DNA of 64,000 nt, from contig CALXOL010000009.1 of the NCBI GenBank assembly GCA_944390015.1, forward strand, positions 31,213 to 95,212, given 5' to 3'. Below are positions 16,673 to 24,642 of the stretch, piece after piece; position 1 is the stretch's first letter; each line of letters opens with the position of its first letter. The notes beneath the pieces were generated by a model. That model was given only the letters and a program-made list of their open reading frames with translations. It made no database searches and was not told the DNA's origin. The position numbers and the translations under genes were made by a program. Source of the stretch: an uncultured Spirochaetaceae bacterium (lineage in GTDB: Bacteria; Spirochaetota; Spirochaetia; Sphaerochaetales; Sphaerochaetaceae).

Positions 16673-18058
16673 ATGGAGGACAGGAAGTTCCTTGGCCAGG
16701 AGAAGATTGGCTCATTGCTCTTTAAGCTTGCACTGCCTACGGTAGTCGCACAGCTGGTTAACATGCTTTACAACATCGTAGACCGAATATATATCGGACA
16801 TATCGAGGGAACGGGTGCCCTGGCCCTTACAGGGGTTGGTGTGTGCCTCCCTCTGATTCTCATCGTCTCGGCATTTGCAGCCCTTATAAGCAGTGGCGGT
16901 GGCCCCAGGGCTTCCATCATGATGGGGCATAATGATTATGACAGGGCTGAGAGAATCCTGGGAAACAGCTTTGTCATGCAGATGATAATATCGGTTGTTA
17001 TTACAGTCATACTGCTTCTCTTCAATGAGGATATCCTCCTACTTTTCGGTGCAAGTGAGAATACGATCGGTTATGCCACCACTTACATGAATATATATGC
17101 GCTCGGAACTGTTTTCGTACAGCTAACTCTCGGAATGAACTCATTCATAACCGCACAGGGGTTTGCAAAGACCAGCATGCTCTCCGTAATCATAGGAGCG
17201 TTGATAAACATCATTTTAGACCCAGTGTTCATCTTCGTCTTCGATATGGGAGTCGCAGGTGCGGCAATTGCCACGGTTCTTTCTCAGGCGGCAAGTACAA
17301 TCTGGGTGCTTTCGTTCCTGAGCGGAAAGAAAACCAGCCTGAGGCTGAGAAAGAGACACTTGCGCCTCGACTATTCTATTTGCGTATCCGTCCTATCCCT
17401 GGGGCTCGCATCGTTTATAATGCAGGCAAGTGAGAGCATTATAAACATCTGCTTTAACTCAAATCTGCTCAGATACGGTGGAGACCTTGCCGTAGGGGCT
17501 ATGACTATCCTCTCTTCTGTCATGCAGTTTGCGATGCTCCCGCTTCAAGGTCTTGGACAGGGGGCTCAGCCGATTATAAGCTATAATTTCGGTGCTGGGC
17601 TAAAGGAGAGGGTTAAGACTGCCTTCAAATACCTTTTAATCGTGGATTTCGCATTCTCGACGCTTTTGTTTTTATTGGTTCAGTTCTTCCCATCTGCTTT
17701 TGCCAGGATGTTCACCGATGACCCGACTCTCATCGACTATGCATCCTCTGCCTTGAGGATCTTCATGGGGTCAACGGGCATTTTCGGTATTCAGATGGCA
17801 TGCCAGGCGACATTCACCAGCATTGGAAACGCAAAGAGCAGCAGTTTCATCGCCATCCTCAGAAAGTTGATACTGCTTGTCCCACTTATCTACATAATGC
17901 CTCTTCTGGTTACGTCCAATCCAACCAAGGGGATATATCTGGCTGAACCGATTGCGGATTTCCTATCCGTGATGTTTACGATAATCATCTTCTCCTTCCA
18001 GTTCAGGAAAGCACTCAGGCTGATGGATGCAAGAAATGAAGGTAAGGCAGAAGCATGA
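16673..18058 (+). CDS. MATE family efflux transporter
   Basis: This 461-aa inner-membrane protein has about twelve hydrophobic segments. Two homologous halves carry typical MATE sequence: LPTVVAQLVNMLYNIVDRIYIG near residues 22-43, GMNSFITAQGFAKTSMLSVIIGALINIILDPVFIF in the first half, and LGQGAQPIISYNFGAG in the second. MATE pumps export drugs or metabolites with Na+ or H+ exchange; the substrate cannot be read here. The butyrate kinase gene begins 12 bases after its stop, so both are probably cotranscribed. This placement may mean the exporter serves fermentation rather than drug resistance, but that is a guess from context. Confidence 0.9.
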   Translation: MEDRKFLGQEKIGSLLFKLALPTVVAQLVNMLYNIVDRIYIGHIEGTGALALTGVGVCLPLILIVSAFAALISSGGGPRASIMMGHNDYDRAERILGNSFVMQMIISVVITVILLLFNEDILLLFGASENTIGYATTYMNIYALGTVFVQLTLGMNSFITAQGFAKTSMLSVIIGALINIILDPVFIFVFDMGVAGAAIATVLSQAASTIWVLSFLSGKKTSLRLRKRHLRLDYSICVSVLSLGLASFIMQASESIINICFNSNLLRYGGDLAVGAMTILSSVMQFAMLPLQGLGQGAQPIISYNFGAGLKERVKTAFKYLLIVDFAFSTLLFLLVQFFPSAFARMFTDDPTLIDYASSALRIFMGSTGIFGIQMACQATFTSIGNAKSSSFIAILRKLILLVPLIYIMPLLVTSNPTKGIYLAEPIADFLSVMFTIIIFSFQFRKALRLMDARNEGKAEA

Positions 18059-18070
18059 TGGAGGGCTCTG

Positions 18071-19192
18071 ATGAGACTATTGGTTATTAATCCGGGATCT
18101 ACAAGTACTAAGGTCAGCGTGTTTGAGGATGAAAGGAATATTTTCACCGAGAGCGTTTTCCATGACGCTCCTGAGCTTCTTAGATATAGGACAACTAACG
18201 ATCAGCTTCCTTTCCGCGAAAGCGTTGTTCTCTCACTTCTTTCAAAACATAATATCAGAATTGAAGATATCGATGTTTTCATCGGGCGTGGAGGGTGCGC
18301 ATATTCCCAAGAAGAGGGAGTGATGGAGATAGACCGATCCCTTTACGAGGATACTCGGGATGATAAAGGTGGCAGTGATCATCCTGCGAAACTTGGAGTA
18401 ATGATGGCATATGACTGGGCTTTGAAGTATGGCCGCCCGGCATATACGATAAATCCTACTAATGTGGATGAGCTTACTCCTCTTGCGCGCATTACAGGGC
18501 TTAAAGGTGTTTATAGAAGAGCTCAGTCCCACGTGCTGAACCAGAAAGGGATTGCAAGAAAGCATTCCAGGATGATGAAAATCCGTTATGAGGATGCATC
18601 CTACATCGTATGCCATATAGATGGTGGTATTACAATATCCGCTCATTTTAAAGGCAGGATGATCGATGGAACCGAGGGGGCTGGGGGAGATGGACCGTTC
18701 ACACCAACAAGGCTTGGAAGCATCCCGATAATGGAGACTGCGAAATACCTTGAGACGCATAAGTGTGAGGAGCTTGAGGCGATGTGCTCCAGATCCGGTG
18801 GCTTTGTAAGCCACTTTGGTTCATCTGATTCAGATAAGATACATGAGGCTGTTGAAAATGGTGATGAACATGCATCCCTTGTATGGAAGGCCATGATCTA
18901 TCAGATTGCAAAGTCCATCGGAGCCATGGCAACAGTCCTGAAGGGGAAGGTCGATGCTATCCTGCTTACGGGAGGGCTTGTCCGTTTTTCTGATATAGTA
19001 GATGGGATAAAGGAGCGTGCCGGCTGGATCGCGCCCATATACGTATACCCGGGAGAGGTTGAGCAGGAGGAGATGGCTGGCGAGGTTTTGAAGGTTATTC
19101 GAGGGGAGAAAAAGGCTGGAAAATACACGGGGCGACCTGTTTTCTCAGGTTTTCCATGGGATGAAAATCCTGATTGCACCGCTGATTGCTAA
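18071..19192 (+). CDS. buk: Butyrate kinase
   Basis: This 373-aa enzyme belongs to the acetate/butyrate kinase (ASKHA) superfamily. It converts butyryl phosphate and ADP to butyrate and ATP, or the reverse. Diagnostic segments are the N-terminal phosphate loop LVINPGSTSTKVSVFEDE, GRGG near residues 74-77, SDHPAKLGVMMAYDWA, HIDGGITISAHFKGRMIDGTEGAGGDGPFTPTR and DAILLTGGLV. These are the butyrate kinase version, not AckA. GGAGGG precedes the ATG. No phosphotransbutyrylase gene (ptb) is visible nearby, so the partner enzyme must be elsewhere, or the substrate could be another branched or short-chain acyl phosphate. A strong terminator follows. Confidence 0.92.
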   Translation: MRLLVINPGSTSTKVSVFEDERNIFTESVFHDAPELLRYRTTNDQLPFRESVVLSLLSKHNIRIEDIDVFIGRGGCAYSQEEGVMEIDRSLYEDTRDDKGGSDHPAKLGVMMAYDWALKYGRPAYTINPTNVDELTPLARITGLKGVYRRAQSHVLNQKGIARKHSRMMKIRYEDASYIVCHIDGGITISAHFKGRMIDGTEGAGGDGPFTPTRLGSIPIMETAKYLETHKCEELEAMCSRSGGFVSHFGSSDSDKIHEAVENGDEHASLVWKAMIYQIAKSIGAMATVLKGKVDAILLTGGLVRFSDIVDGIKERAGWIAPIYVYPGEVEQEEMAGEVLKVIRGEKKAGKYTGRPVFSGFPWDENPDCTADC

Positions 19193-19205
19193 ACAAAAAT
19201 ATCTG

Positions 19206-19248
19206 GGCATCTTAAAGCGTTCACACTCTTTAGATGCCTTTTCTTTTT
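19206..19248 (+). terminator. Rho-independent terminator after buk
   Basis: The stem GGCATCTTAAAG (19206-19217) pairs with CTTTAGATGCC (19228-19238) with one bulged base. It is followed by TTTTCTTTTT. Confidence 0.85.
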
Positions 19249-19301
19249 ACTATAATCGTAGCAATAATGCATAAAAAACTGTTTTTCATATTTTTATGTC
19301 T

Positions 19302-19330
19302 CTCACAAAAGTGAAGTATCATGTTAGAAT
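19302..19330 (+). promoter_or_regulatory. Promoter of the nucleoside-type ABC operon
   Basis: CTCACA (19302-19307), a 17-bp spacer and an extended -10 box TG-T-TAGAAT (TAGAAT at 19325-19330) precede the TTG start at 19352. Confidence 0.55.
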
Positions 19331-19351
19331 GTTCTTGTACGAGGTGTTTTT

Positions 19352-20887
19352 TTGGAAAATAAATGCGCTATTGAGATGAGAAATATTACCAAGCGCTTCG
19401 GGCAGGTAGTAGCGAATGACAGCATCAACCTGAAACTGTACAGGGGTGAGATCCTCGCACTGCTGGGAGAGAATGGAAGTGGAAAGACCACTTTAATGAA
19501 CATGCTCTCTGGAATCTATCAGCCGGATGCGGGTGAGATATTCAAGGATGAAGAGCAGATTTACATCCACTCCCCGAGGGAAGCGTATGAATATGGAATC
19601 GGAATGATTCATCAGCACTATAAGCTGATTGAGGTTTTTTCTGCGACACAGAACATCATACTCGGTCTTAATGACGGGAAAATGGATCTCTCTGCTGCTG
19701 AGAAGAAGGTAAAGGAGATCTGCGACCGATACGGATTCGAAATAGACCCATCAAAGAAAGTATATGACATGTCTGTTTCCCAGAAGCAGACTATCGAGAT
19801 TGTCAAAATGCTATATAGGGGTGCTGATATCCTCATTCTTGATGAGCCAACGGCCGTCCTCACTCCGCAGGAGACCAATAAGTTATTCAAGGTCTTGAAG
19901 AACATGAAGATGGATGGCAAGGCGATTGTAATAATTACACATAAGCTTCACGAGGTAATGGATGTCTCAGATAAGGTCGCCGTACTCAGGAAAGGGCAGT
20001 ACATCGGAACGGTCAATACCTCAGAGACTAATCCTCAGGCCCTTACCGATATGATGGTAGGGCATGCCGTAAGTCTTAATATCGACCGCCCGAAATATGC
20101 CGAGCCGAAGAAGAAGCTCATAGTAGAGGGCCTTACCTGCATTGATGCGGAGGGGATAAAGAAACTTGATTCAGTCTCCTTTTGCGCATACACAGGGGAA
20201 ATCCTTGGTGTCGCCGGCATATCCGGCTCTGGACAGAAGGAGCTTTTAGAGGCGATGACAGGACTTTATCCGGTAAAAGAGGGGAGTATCCGCTTCATAA
20301 ACGATAGTGGCTCTGAGGTGGAGCTTGTTGGCCTTACCCCGAAGAGAATCAGGGCAACCGGTGTCGGCATGGCATTCGTGCCCGAGGACAGGCTTGGTAT
20401 GGGGCTTGTAGGCTCGATGGGAATGACGGGGAACATGATGCTCCGCTCATGGAAGAATGGCAGGGGAGCGCTCTTAAAGAAAAAAGAACCAGAGGAGCTT
20501 GCAAACAGGGTCTGGAAGGATCTGGATGTCGTCACGCCCGGTGTGAATTATCCAGTGCGCCGTCTTTCCGGTGGAAACGTGCAGAAAGTTCTTGTCGGCC
20601 GTGAGATTGCAAGTCAGCCAGAAGTGCTTCTTACCGCATATGCCGTGCGTGGTCTTGATATCAACACATCATATACGATTTACAACCTGCTCACTGAGCA
20701 GAAAATGAATGGTGTCGCCGTCGTCTATGTAGGAGAGGATCTTGATGTCCTGCTTGAGCTGGCAGATCGTATTCTCGTCCTCTGCGGAGGGCAGGTTGCC
20801 GGAGTCGTGGATGCGCGCAATACAACGAAGGAGGAGGTTGGTCTTATGATGACGCAGTTCAATACCTCGGGAGGTGCTCATGAGTGA
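19352..20887 (+). CDS. ABC importer ATPase, BMP/nucleoside type (two NBDs)
   Basis: This 511-aa protein has two fused ATPase domains, as in YufO/BmpD-type nucleoside importers and in RbsA/MglA. NBD1 has Walker A GENGSGKTT (about 40-48), signature MSVSQKQ, Walker B ILILDEPTAVLT and His-switch THKLHE. NBD2 has the family's degenerate Walker A (GISGSGQKE), signature RLSGGNVQK and a degenerate Walker B (LLTAYAVRGLD). It ends with VVYVGEDLDVLLELADRILVLCGG, characteristic of the BMP-linked group. The start is TTG at 19352 after GAGGTG; the resulting MENKCAIEMRNITKRFG N-terminus fits the family. It overlaps the first permease gene by 8 bases. It powers uptake by the two permeases with the binding protein at 23032. 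Confidence 0.9.
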   Translation: MENKCAIEMRNITKRFGQVVANDSINLKLYRGEILALLGENGSGKTTLMNMLSGIYQPDAGEIFKDEEQIYIHSPREAYEYGIGMIHQHYKLIEVFSATQNIILGLNDGKMDLSAAEKKVKEICDRYGFEIDPSKKVYDMSVSQKQTIEIVKMLYRGADILILDEPTAVLTPQETNKLFKVLKNMKMDGKAIVIITHKLHEVMDVSDKVAVLRKGQYIGTVNTSETNPQALTDMMVGHAVSLNIDRPKYAEPKKKLIVEGLTCIDAEGIKKLDSVSFCAYTGEILGVAGISGSGQKELLEAMTGLYPVKEGSIRFINDSGSEVELVGLTPKRIRATGVGMAFVPEDRLGMGLVGSMGMTGNMMLRSWKNGRGALLKKKEPEELANRVWKDLDVVTPGVNYPVRRLSGGNVQKVLVGREIASQPEVLLTAYAVRGLDINTSYTIYNLLTEQKMNGVAVVYVGEDLDVLLELADRILVLCGGQVAGVVDARNTTKEEVGLMMTQFNTSGGAHE

Positions 20888-21968
20888 GACGAAAACTCCT
20901 TTGATCAGACTTGCAAAAAGAGCGGAGATGTCGAAGGGTAGGATATACCTTATCCGCATCTGCTCAATCATAATAGCCTTGATTCTTGGATGTCTGCCGA
21001 TGGTCTTGACGGGAACTAATCCGTTTGCCGCTTATAGCGTCATAATCCAGGGATCGTTATCACGTCCTGTATATCTTAAACAGACGATAAGAACGGCTAT
21101 TCCGCTTTTAGGTTGTGCAATAGCAATCGCTCCTTGTTTTAAGATGAGGTTCTGGAATATCGGCGCTGAAGGGCAGATTACAATGGGCGCTGTGTTCTCA
21201 ACTTATTTCGCACTCTTTTATGCCGATAAGATCCCACATGCACCGCTTTTAATCATAATGTTCCTCTCTGGAGCCTTAGCTGGAGCTCTATGGGCCCTCA
21301 TTCCAGCATTCTTCAAAGCAAAGTGGAATACGAATGAGACGCTTTTCACTCTTATGATGAACTACATAGCCATAGGAATCGTCGCTTGGCTCCAAGGTGG
21401 ACCTTGGGAGGGAAGAAAAGGCTCCCAGCTTATTCCGATGTTCTCCGATAACGCACGCCTTCCGATGGTGCTTGGAGTTAACTGCGGTTGGATTATCGCC
21501 CTTGTTCTGGTAGTGTTCCTTTATATTTACATGAATAAGACGAAGCAGGGGTATGAGATAGCGGTAATCGGAGACTCTGTGAATACCGCAAGATATGCGG
21601 GAATGAACGTAGGCTGGATCATGATGCGTACCATGTTGATTTCCGGAGCAATAAGCGGAATAGTCGGGACCATAATCGTATCCGGTGCGAATTTCACGCT
21701 CTATAAGGGGGTTGCAAACGGGGTAGGATTCACATCCATCACCGTAGCATGGCTTTCCCAGCTTAATTCTTTTGCCATGATTGCGATATCCATGATTCTC
21801 GCAGTTCTGGAAAAAGGAGCGAACACCCTTCAGACGAGGATGCAGGTTCCAGCCTCCATTGCTGATATCATAACTGGCATACTTCTCTTCTGTATGCTCA
21901 GCAGTGAGTTCTTCATAAACTATAAGCTTATTTTCAGGCATAAGGATAAGAAGGAGGCCATGGCATGA
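20880..21968 (+). CDS. ABC importer permease, BMP/nucleoside type (YufP-like)
   Basis: This 362-aa inner-membrane permease of the BPD_transp_2 family has about nine or ten membrane segments. GCAIAIAPCFKMRFWNIGAEGQITMGA is a typical YufP-type sequence, and YEIAVIGDSVNTARYAGMNV is the cytoplasmic coupling loop. ATG 20880 has a well-spaced GGAGGT inside the end of the ATPase gene; the frame also opens with GTG at 20874, which is less likely. The 3' end overlaps the second permease (ATGA-type). The two permeases form the heterodimeric channel. Confidence 0.9.
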   Translation: MSETKTPLIRLAKRAEMSKGRIYLIRICSIIIALILGCLPMVLTGTNPFAAYSVIIQGSLSRPVYLKQTIRTAIPLLGCAIAIAPCFKMRFWNIGAEGQITMGAVFSTYFALFYADKIPHAPLLIIMFLSGALAGALWALIPAFFKAKWNTNETLFTLMMNYIAIGIVAWLQGGPWEGRKGSQLIPMFSDNARLPMVLGVNCGWIIALVLVVFLYIYMNKTKQGYEIAVIGDSVNTARYAGMNVGWIMMRTMLISGAISGIVGTIIVSGANFTLYKGVANGVGFTSITVAWLSQLNSFAMIAISMILAVLEKGANTLQTRMQVPASIADIITGILLFCMLSSEFFINYKLIFRHKDKKEAMA

Positions 21969-22948
21969 GTACTTTAATCACATTGATCGTCGCGGCAGTT
22001 ACCTTCGGTACTGTTCTTATGTACGGAACCCTTGGTGAGATTCTAACGGAGAAGACAGGAAATCTTAATCTCGGTGTGGAAGGCATCATGTATATGGGTG
22101 GTGCATTCGGTCTTGCAGGTGCTTTCTACTACGAAAAAGCCGCAGGAGCCGCAGCCTCCGGACCGCTTGCAATCTCAATTGCAATCCTCTCCGCATTCGT
22201 TGCAGGAATGGCTGCATCCGCGATTTACAGTTTCCTTACCATCACGCTCAGGGCGAATCAGAATGTAACGGGCCTTGCACTTTCGATATTCGGAACTGGA
22301 ATCGGACAGTTCGTCGGAGAGTTCATGAGGGTAAGCGAAGGTGGCTATGTAGCACTGAGCAATCATCTTAAAGATGCGTTCAATGCGACTGTTTTCCCAT
22401 CCTTTTTTATAAACATCCCTGTTGTGGGAAGGATATTCTTCTCTCATACGGTGTTCTTCTATCTTGCCGTGATTCTGGCCGTACTGATGTATCTCTTCTT
22501 TAAGAAGACCAGGACTGGTATGTATTTGACGGCGGTAGGAGAGTCCCCTTCGACAAGTGATGCAGCTGGAATCAATGTTACAAAATATAAGTATCTTGGA
22601 ACTACCATTGGTGGTGGAATCTCCGCAATCGGCGGTATGGTGTATATCATGACCACTGCGGGATGCGTATGGAACCATGAGGGACTCTCCGGTGTCGGCT
22701 GGCTTGCCGTGGCACTTGTAATCTTCTGTATCTGGAGACCGCTGAACGCCATCTGGGGCTCTGTTCTCTTCGGGGCGATGATGATCATGTACCTCAGAGT
22801 ATCCATTCCGTTCATTCCTACGGAAATCTATAAGATACTGCCATATATAGTAACGGTTATCGTTCTTGTCCTGACAAGCATGAAAAACAGCAGGGATAAG
22901 CAGCCGCCTGCATCCCTAGGGCTGAATTATTTCAGGGAAGAACGGTAA
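21965..22948 (+). CDS. ABC importer permease, BMP/nucleoside type (YufQ-like)
   Basis: This 327-aa second permease has about eight or nine hydrophobic segments. The N-terminal MYGTLGEILTEKTGNLNLGVEGIMYMG is the YufQ-type signature, and YLTAVGESPSTSDAAGINV is the coupling loop. It is translationally coupled to the first permease by a four-base overlap. An 83-base gap with its own promoter and an inverted repeat separates it from the binding protein gene, so the latter can be expressed separately and more strongly. Confidence 0.9.
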   Translation: MSTLITLIVAAVTFGTVLMYGTLGEILTEKTGNLNLGVEGIMYMGGAFGLAGAFYYEKAAGAAASGPLAISIAILSAFVAGMAASAIYSFLTITLRANQNVTGLALSIFGTGIGQFVGEFMRVSEGGYVALSNHLKDAFNATVFPSFFINIPVVGRIFFSHTVFFYLAVILAVLMYLFFKKTRTGMYLTAVGESPSTSDAAGINVTKYKYLGTTIGGGISAIGGMVYIMTTAGCVWNHEGLSGVGWLAVALVIFCIWRPLNAIWGSVLFGAMMIMYLRVSIPFIPTEIYKILPYIVTVIVLVLTSMKNSRDKQPPASLGLNYFREER

Positions 22949-22960
22949 GGAAAGCGGTAT

Positions 22961-22995
22961 TAGCAGATGACTATGATGCTTGCATCTGCTAGAAT
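22961..22995 (+). promoter_or_regulatory. Promoter with overlapping inverted repeat before the BMP gene
   Basis: The extended -10 box TG-C-TAGAAT (TAGAAT at 22990-22995) has ATGACT (22967-22972) 17 bp upstream. A perfect 9-bp inverted repeat, TAGCAGATG (22961-22969) and CATCTGCTA (22983-22991), overlaps both boxes. No T-run follows, so a terminator is unlikely; an operator is the better reading. Confidence 0.6.
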
Positions 22996-23031
22996 TCAGT
23001 TAGATTCTGGTCTTAGACCAAGGGAGGAGAC

Positions 23032-24252
23032 ATGAAGAAAATTTCTTTTGTTCTAATCGTGCTCATGTTGGTTTCTTCTTTCATCTTTGCTGGTGGAAGC
23101 GCAGAGACCGCAGCCGCTTCTGATCCTAATACAGTAAGAGTCGGACTCTTGTGTATCGGAGATGAGAACGATCAGGGGTACACCTACAACTTCATCAGAG
23201 GACGCGATGAAGCTACAGAGATGCTCGCAGCAGAAGGCATCACCGTAGATTGGGTTACAAAGTACAACATCGGAGAGGATGCCACATGTACGGATGCGAA
23301 CATCGAAGCTGCTGAGGAAGGATGCCAGATCATCATCAACAACAGCTATGGTTTCGAGCCTTTCATGCTTGAAGTGGTAGATGACTATCCTGAGATTGAG
23401 TTCATCAGCTGCACTAACTGCGCATCCGCATTCGACGGAAGAGATAACACCCACAATGCATTCGCCAACATCTATGAGGGAAGGTACATCGCAGGTGTCG
23501 TAGCAGGTATGAAGCTTCAGCAGATGATTGATGAAGGTCAGATCAAACCTGAAGAGGCAATAATCGGTTACGTAGGTGCATACTCCTTCGCAGAGGTTAT
23601 CTCTGGATTCACAGCATACTATCTCGGTGCAAAGTCCGTATGTCCATCTGTAACGATGAAGGTATCATTCGTAGGATCATGGTCGGATGCTACAGCTGAA
23701 TCCGATGCCGCACTCGCTCTTGCAGACCAGGGTTGTGTGATGATCAGCCAGCATTCTGACAACACCACACCGGCAACAGCAGCACAGTCACGCGGTGTAT
23801 TCCACACAGGATACAACAACGACATGACATCAATCGCACCGAATGCATCACTCATTTCAACAAGAATCGACTGGGCAATCTACTTCTATGAGGCAATCAA
23901 GGCATATGTAAACGGAGAAGAGATTCCTCAGGACTGGTGCAAGGGAATGGGAGATGGAGCAGTCGTTATGACAACACTCAACGAAGCAATCGCAGCTCCT
24001 GGAACAGCAGAGAAGATCGCAGAGGTTGAGGCAGGTCTTGCAGACGGATCCATCCAGGTATTTGATACAAGCACATTCACAGTAGCAGGCGAAGAGCTTA
24101 CACATGCATTCGCACTCGATACTGACGGAGACTTCACAGCTGATTCTGAAGAGGCCGTTTATGACGGCGCATTCCATGAATCAGTATTCCAGTCAGCTCC
24201 GTACTTCACAGTGCAGATTGACGGAATCGAATGGCTCAACGCAGCATATTGA
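23032..24252 (+). CDS. BMP family substrate-binding protein
   Basis: This 406-aa periplasmic binding protein is of the basic membrane protein (BMP/Med) family, which binds purine nucleosides or related compounds. The signal peptide is MKKISFVLIVLMLVSSFIFAGGSAE. No lipobox Cys is present, so the protein should be cleaved by signal peptidase I, or is a non-lipidated variant. Family marks are VGLLCIGDENDQGYTYNFIRGRDEA, DDYPEIEFISC, AFANIYEGRYIAGVVAGMK, GYVGAYSFAEVISGFTAYYLGAK, and DQGCVMISQHSDNTTPATAAQ. A strong RBS (GGGAGGAGA) and own promoter suggest high expression. It is followed by a terminator that ends the importer operon. Confidence 0.92.
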   Translation: MKKISFVLIVLMLVSSFIFAGGSAETAAASDPNTVRVGLLCIGDENDQGYTYNFIRGRDEATEMLAAEGITVDWVTKYNIGEDATCTDANIEAAEEGCQIIINNSYGFEPFMLEVVDDYPEIEFISCTNCASAFDGRDNTHNAFANIYEGRYIAGVVAGMKLQQMIDEGQIKPEEAIIGYVGAYSFAEVISGFTAYYLGAKSVCPSVTMKVSFVGSWSDATAESDAALALADQGCVMISQHSDNTTPATAAQSRGVFHTGYNNDMTSIAPNASLISTRIDWAIYFYEAIKAYVNGEEIPQDWCKGMGDGAVVMTTLNEAIAAPGTAEKIAEVEAGLADGSIQVFDTSTFTVAGEELTHAFALDTDGDFTADSEEAVYDGAFHESVFQSAPYFTVQIDGIEWLNAAY

Positions 24253-24270
24253 TTTCTTAAATCCTAAGAG

Positions 24271-24306
24271 AAGAGGTAGACCATTTGCGGCCTACCTCTT
24301 TTTTTC
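24271..24306 (+). terminator. Rho-independent terminator of the importer operon
   Basis: AAGAGGTAG (24271-24279) pairs perfectly with CTACCTCTT (24292-24300) and is followed by a run of T. Confidence 0.9.
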
Positions 24307-24591
24307 TTCCAGAACTCTTGAGAGAAGAAAAGACGTGAAATGGGGTAGGTTGTAGCTGCTAGCAATACCCGATGTTCTAGTTTTGTAAGTTCATCAATTT
24401 TTAGTTTAAATATTTTTATCGATTATTTGTTTATATTATAAATAGTTATATTAAAATACCAGGAAAAATAATAGCGAATAATCAGGATAAATACGGATTT
24501 TCATGAGGCAATATTCAAAGAAAATTAGGAATTTCATGTGGAAGTATTTAAAGTTTTATTGAGCTAACTCTTGCTAAATATCATAGAAGAG
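24307..24591. other. AT-rich spacer upstream of the copper operon
   Basis: About 285 bases show no ORF, RNA gene or strong hairpin. The stretch lies between the importer terminator and the copper operon promoter. Nothing further is recognised. Confidence 0.5.
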
Positions 24592-24632
24592 TATAATATC
24601 TACACTATAGATACCCCACAGGGGTGGGGTAT
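24571..24632 (+). promoter_or_regulatory. Copper operon promoter and CsoR-type operator
   Basis: TTGCTA (24571-24576) and TATAAT (24592-24597), with a short 15-bp spacer, are followed by the perfect palindrome ATACCCCAC (24611-24619) / GTGGGGTAT (24624-24632) around four bases. GC-rich arms with flanking AT match known CsoR operators. It lies around the start site, and a csoR-like gene is the last gene of this operon, so copper-relieved autorepression is likely. Confidence 0.75.
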
Positions 24633-24642
24633 TGGAGGATAG

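Noticed and set aside
22961..22991. Terminator between permease and BMP gene
   Set aside because: The 9-bp stem has no T-run after it and overlaps promoter boxes.
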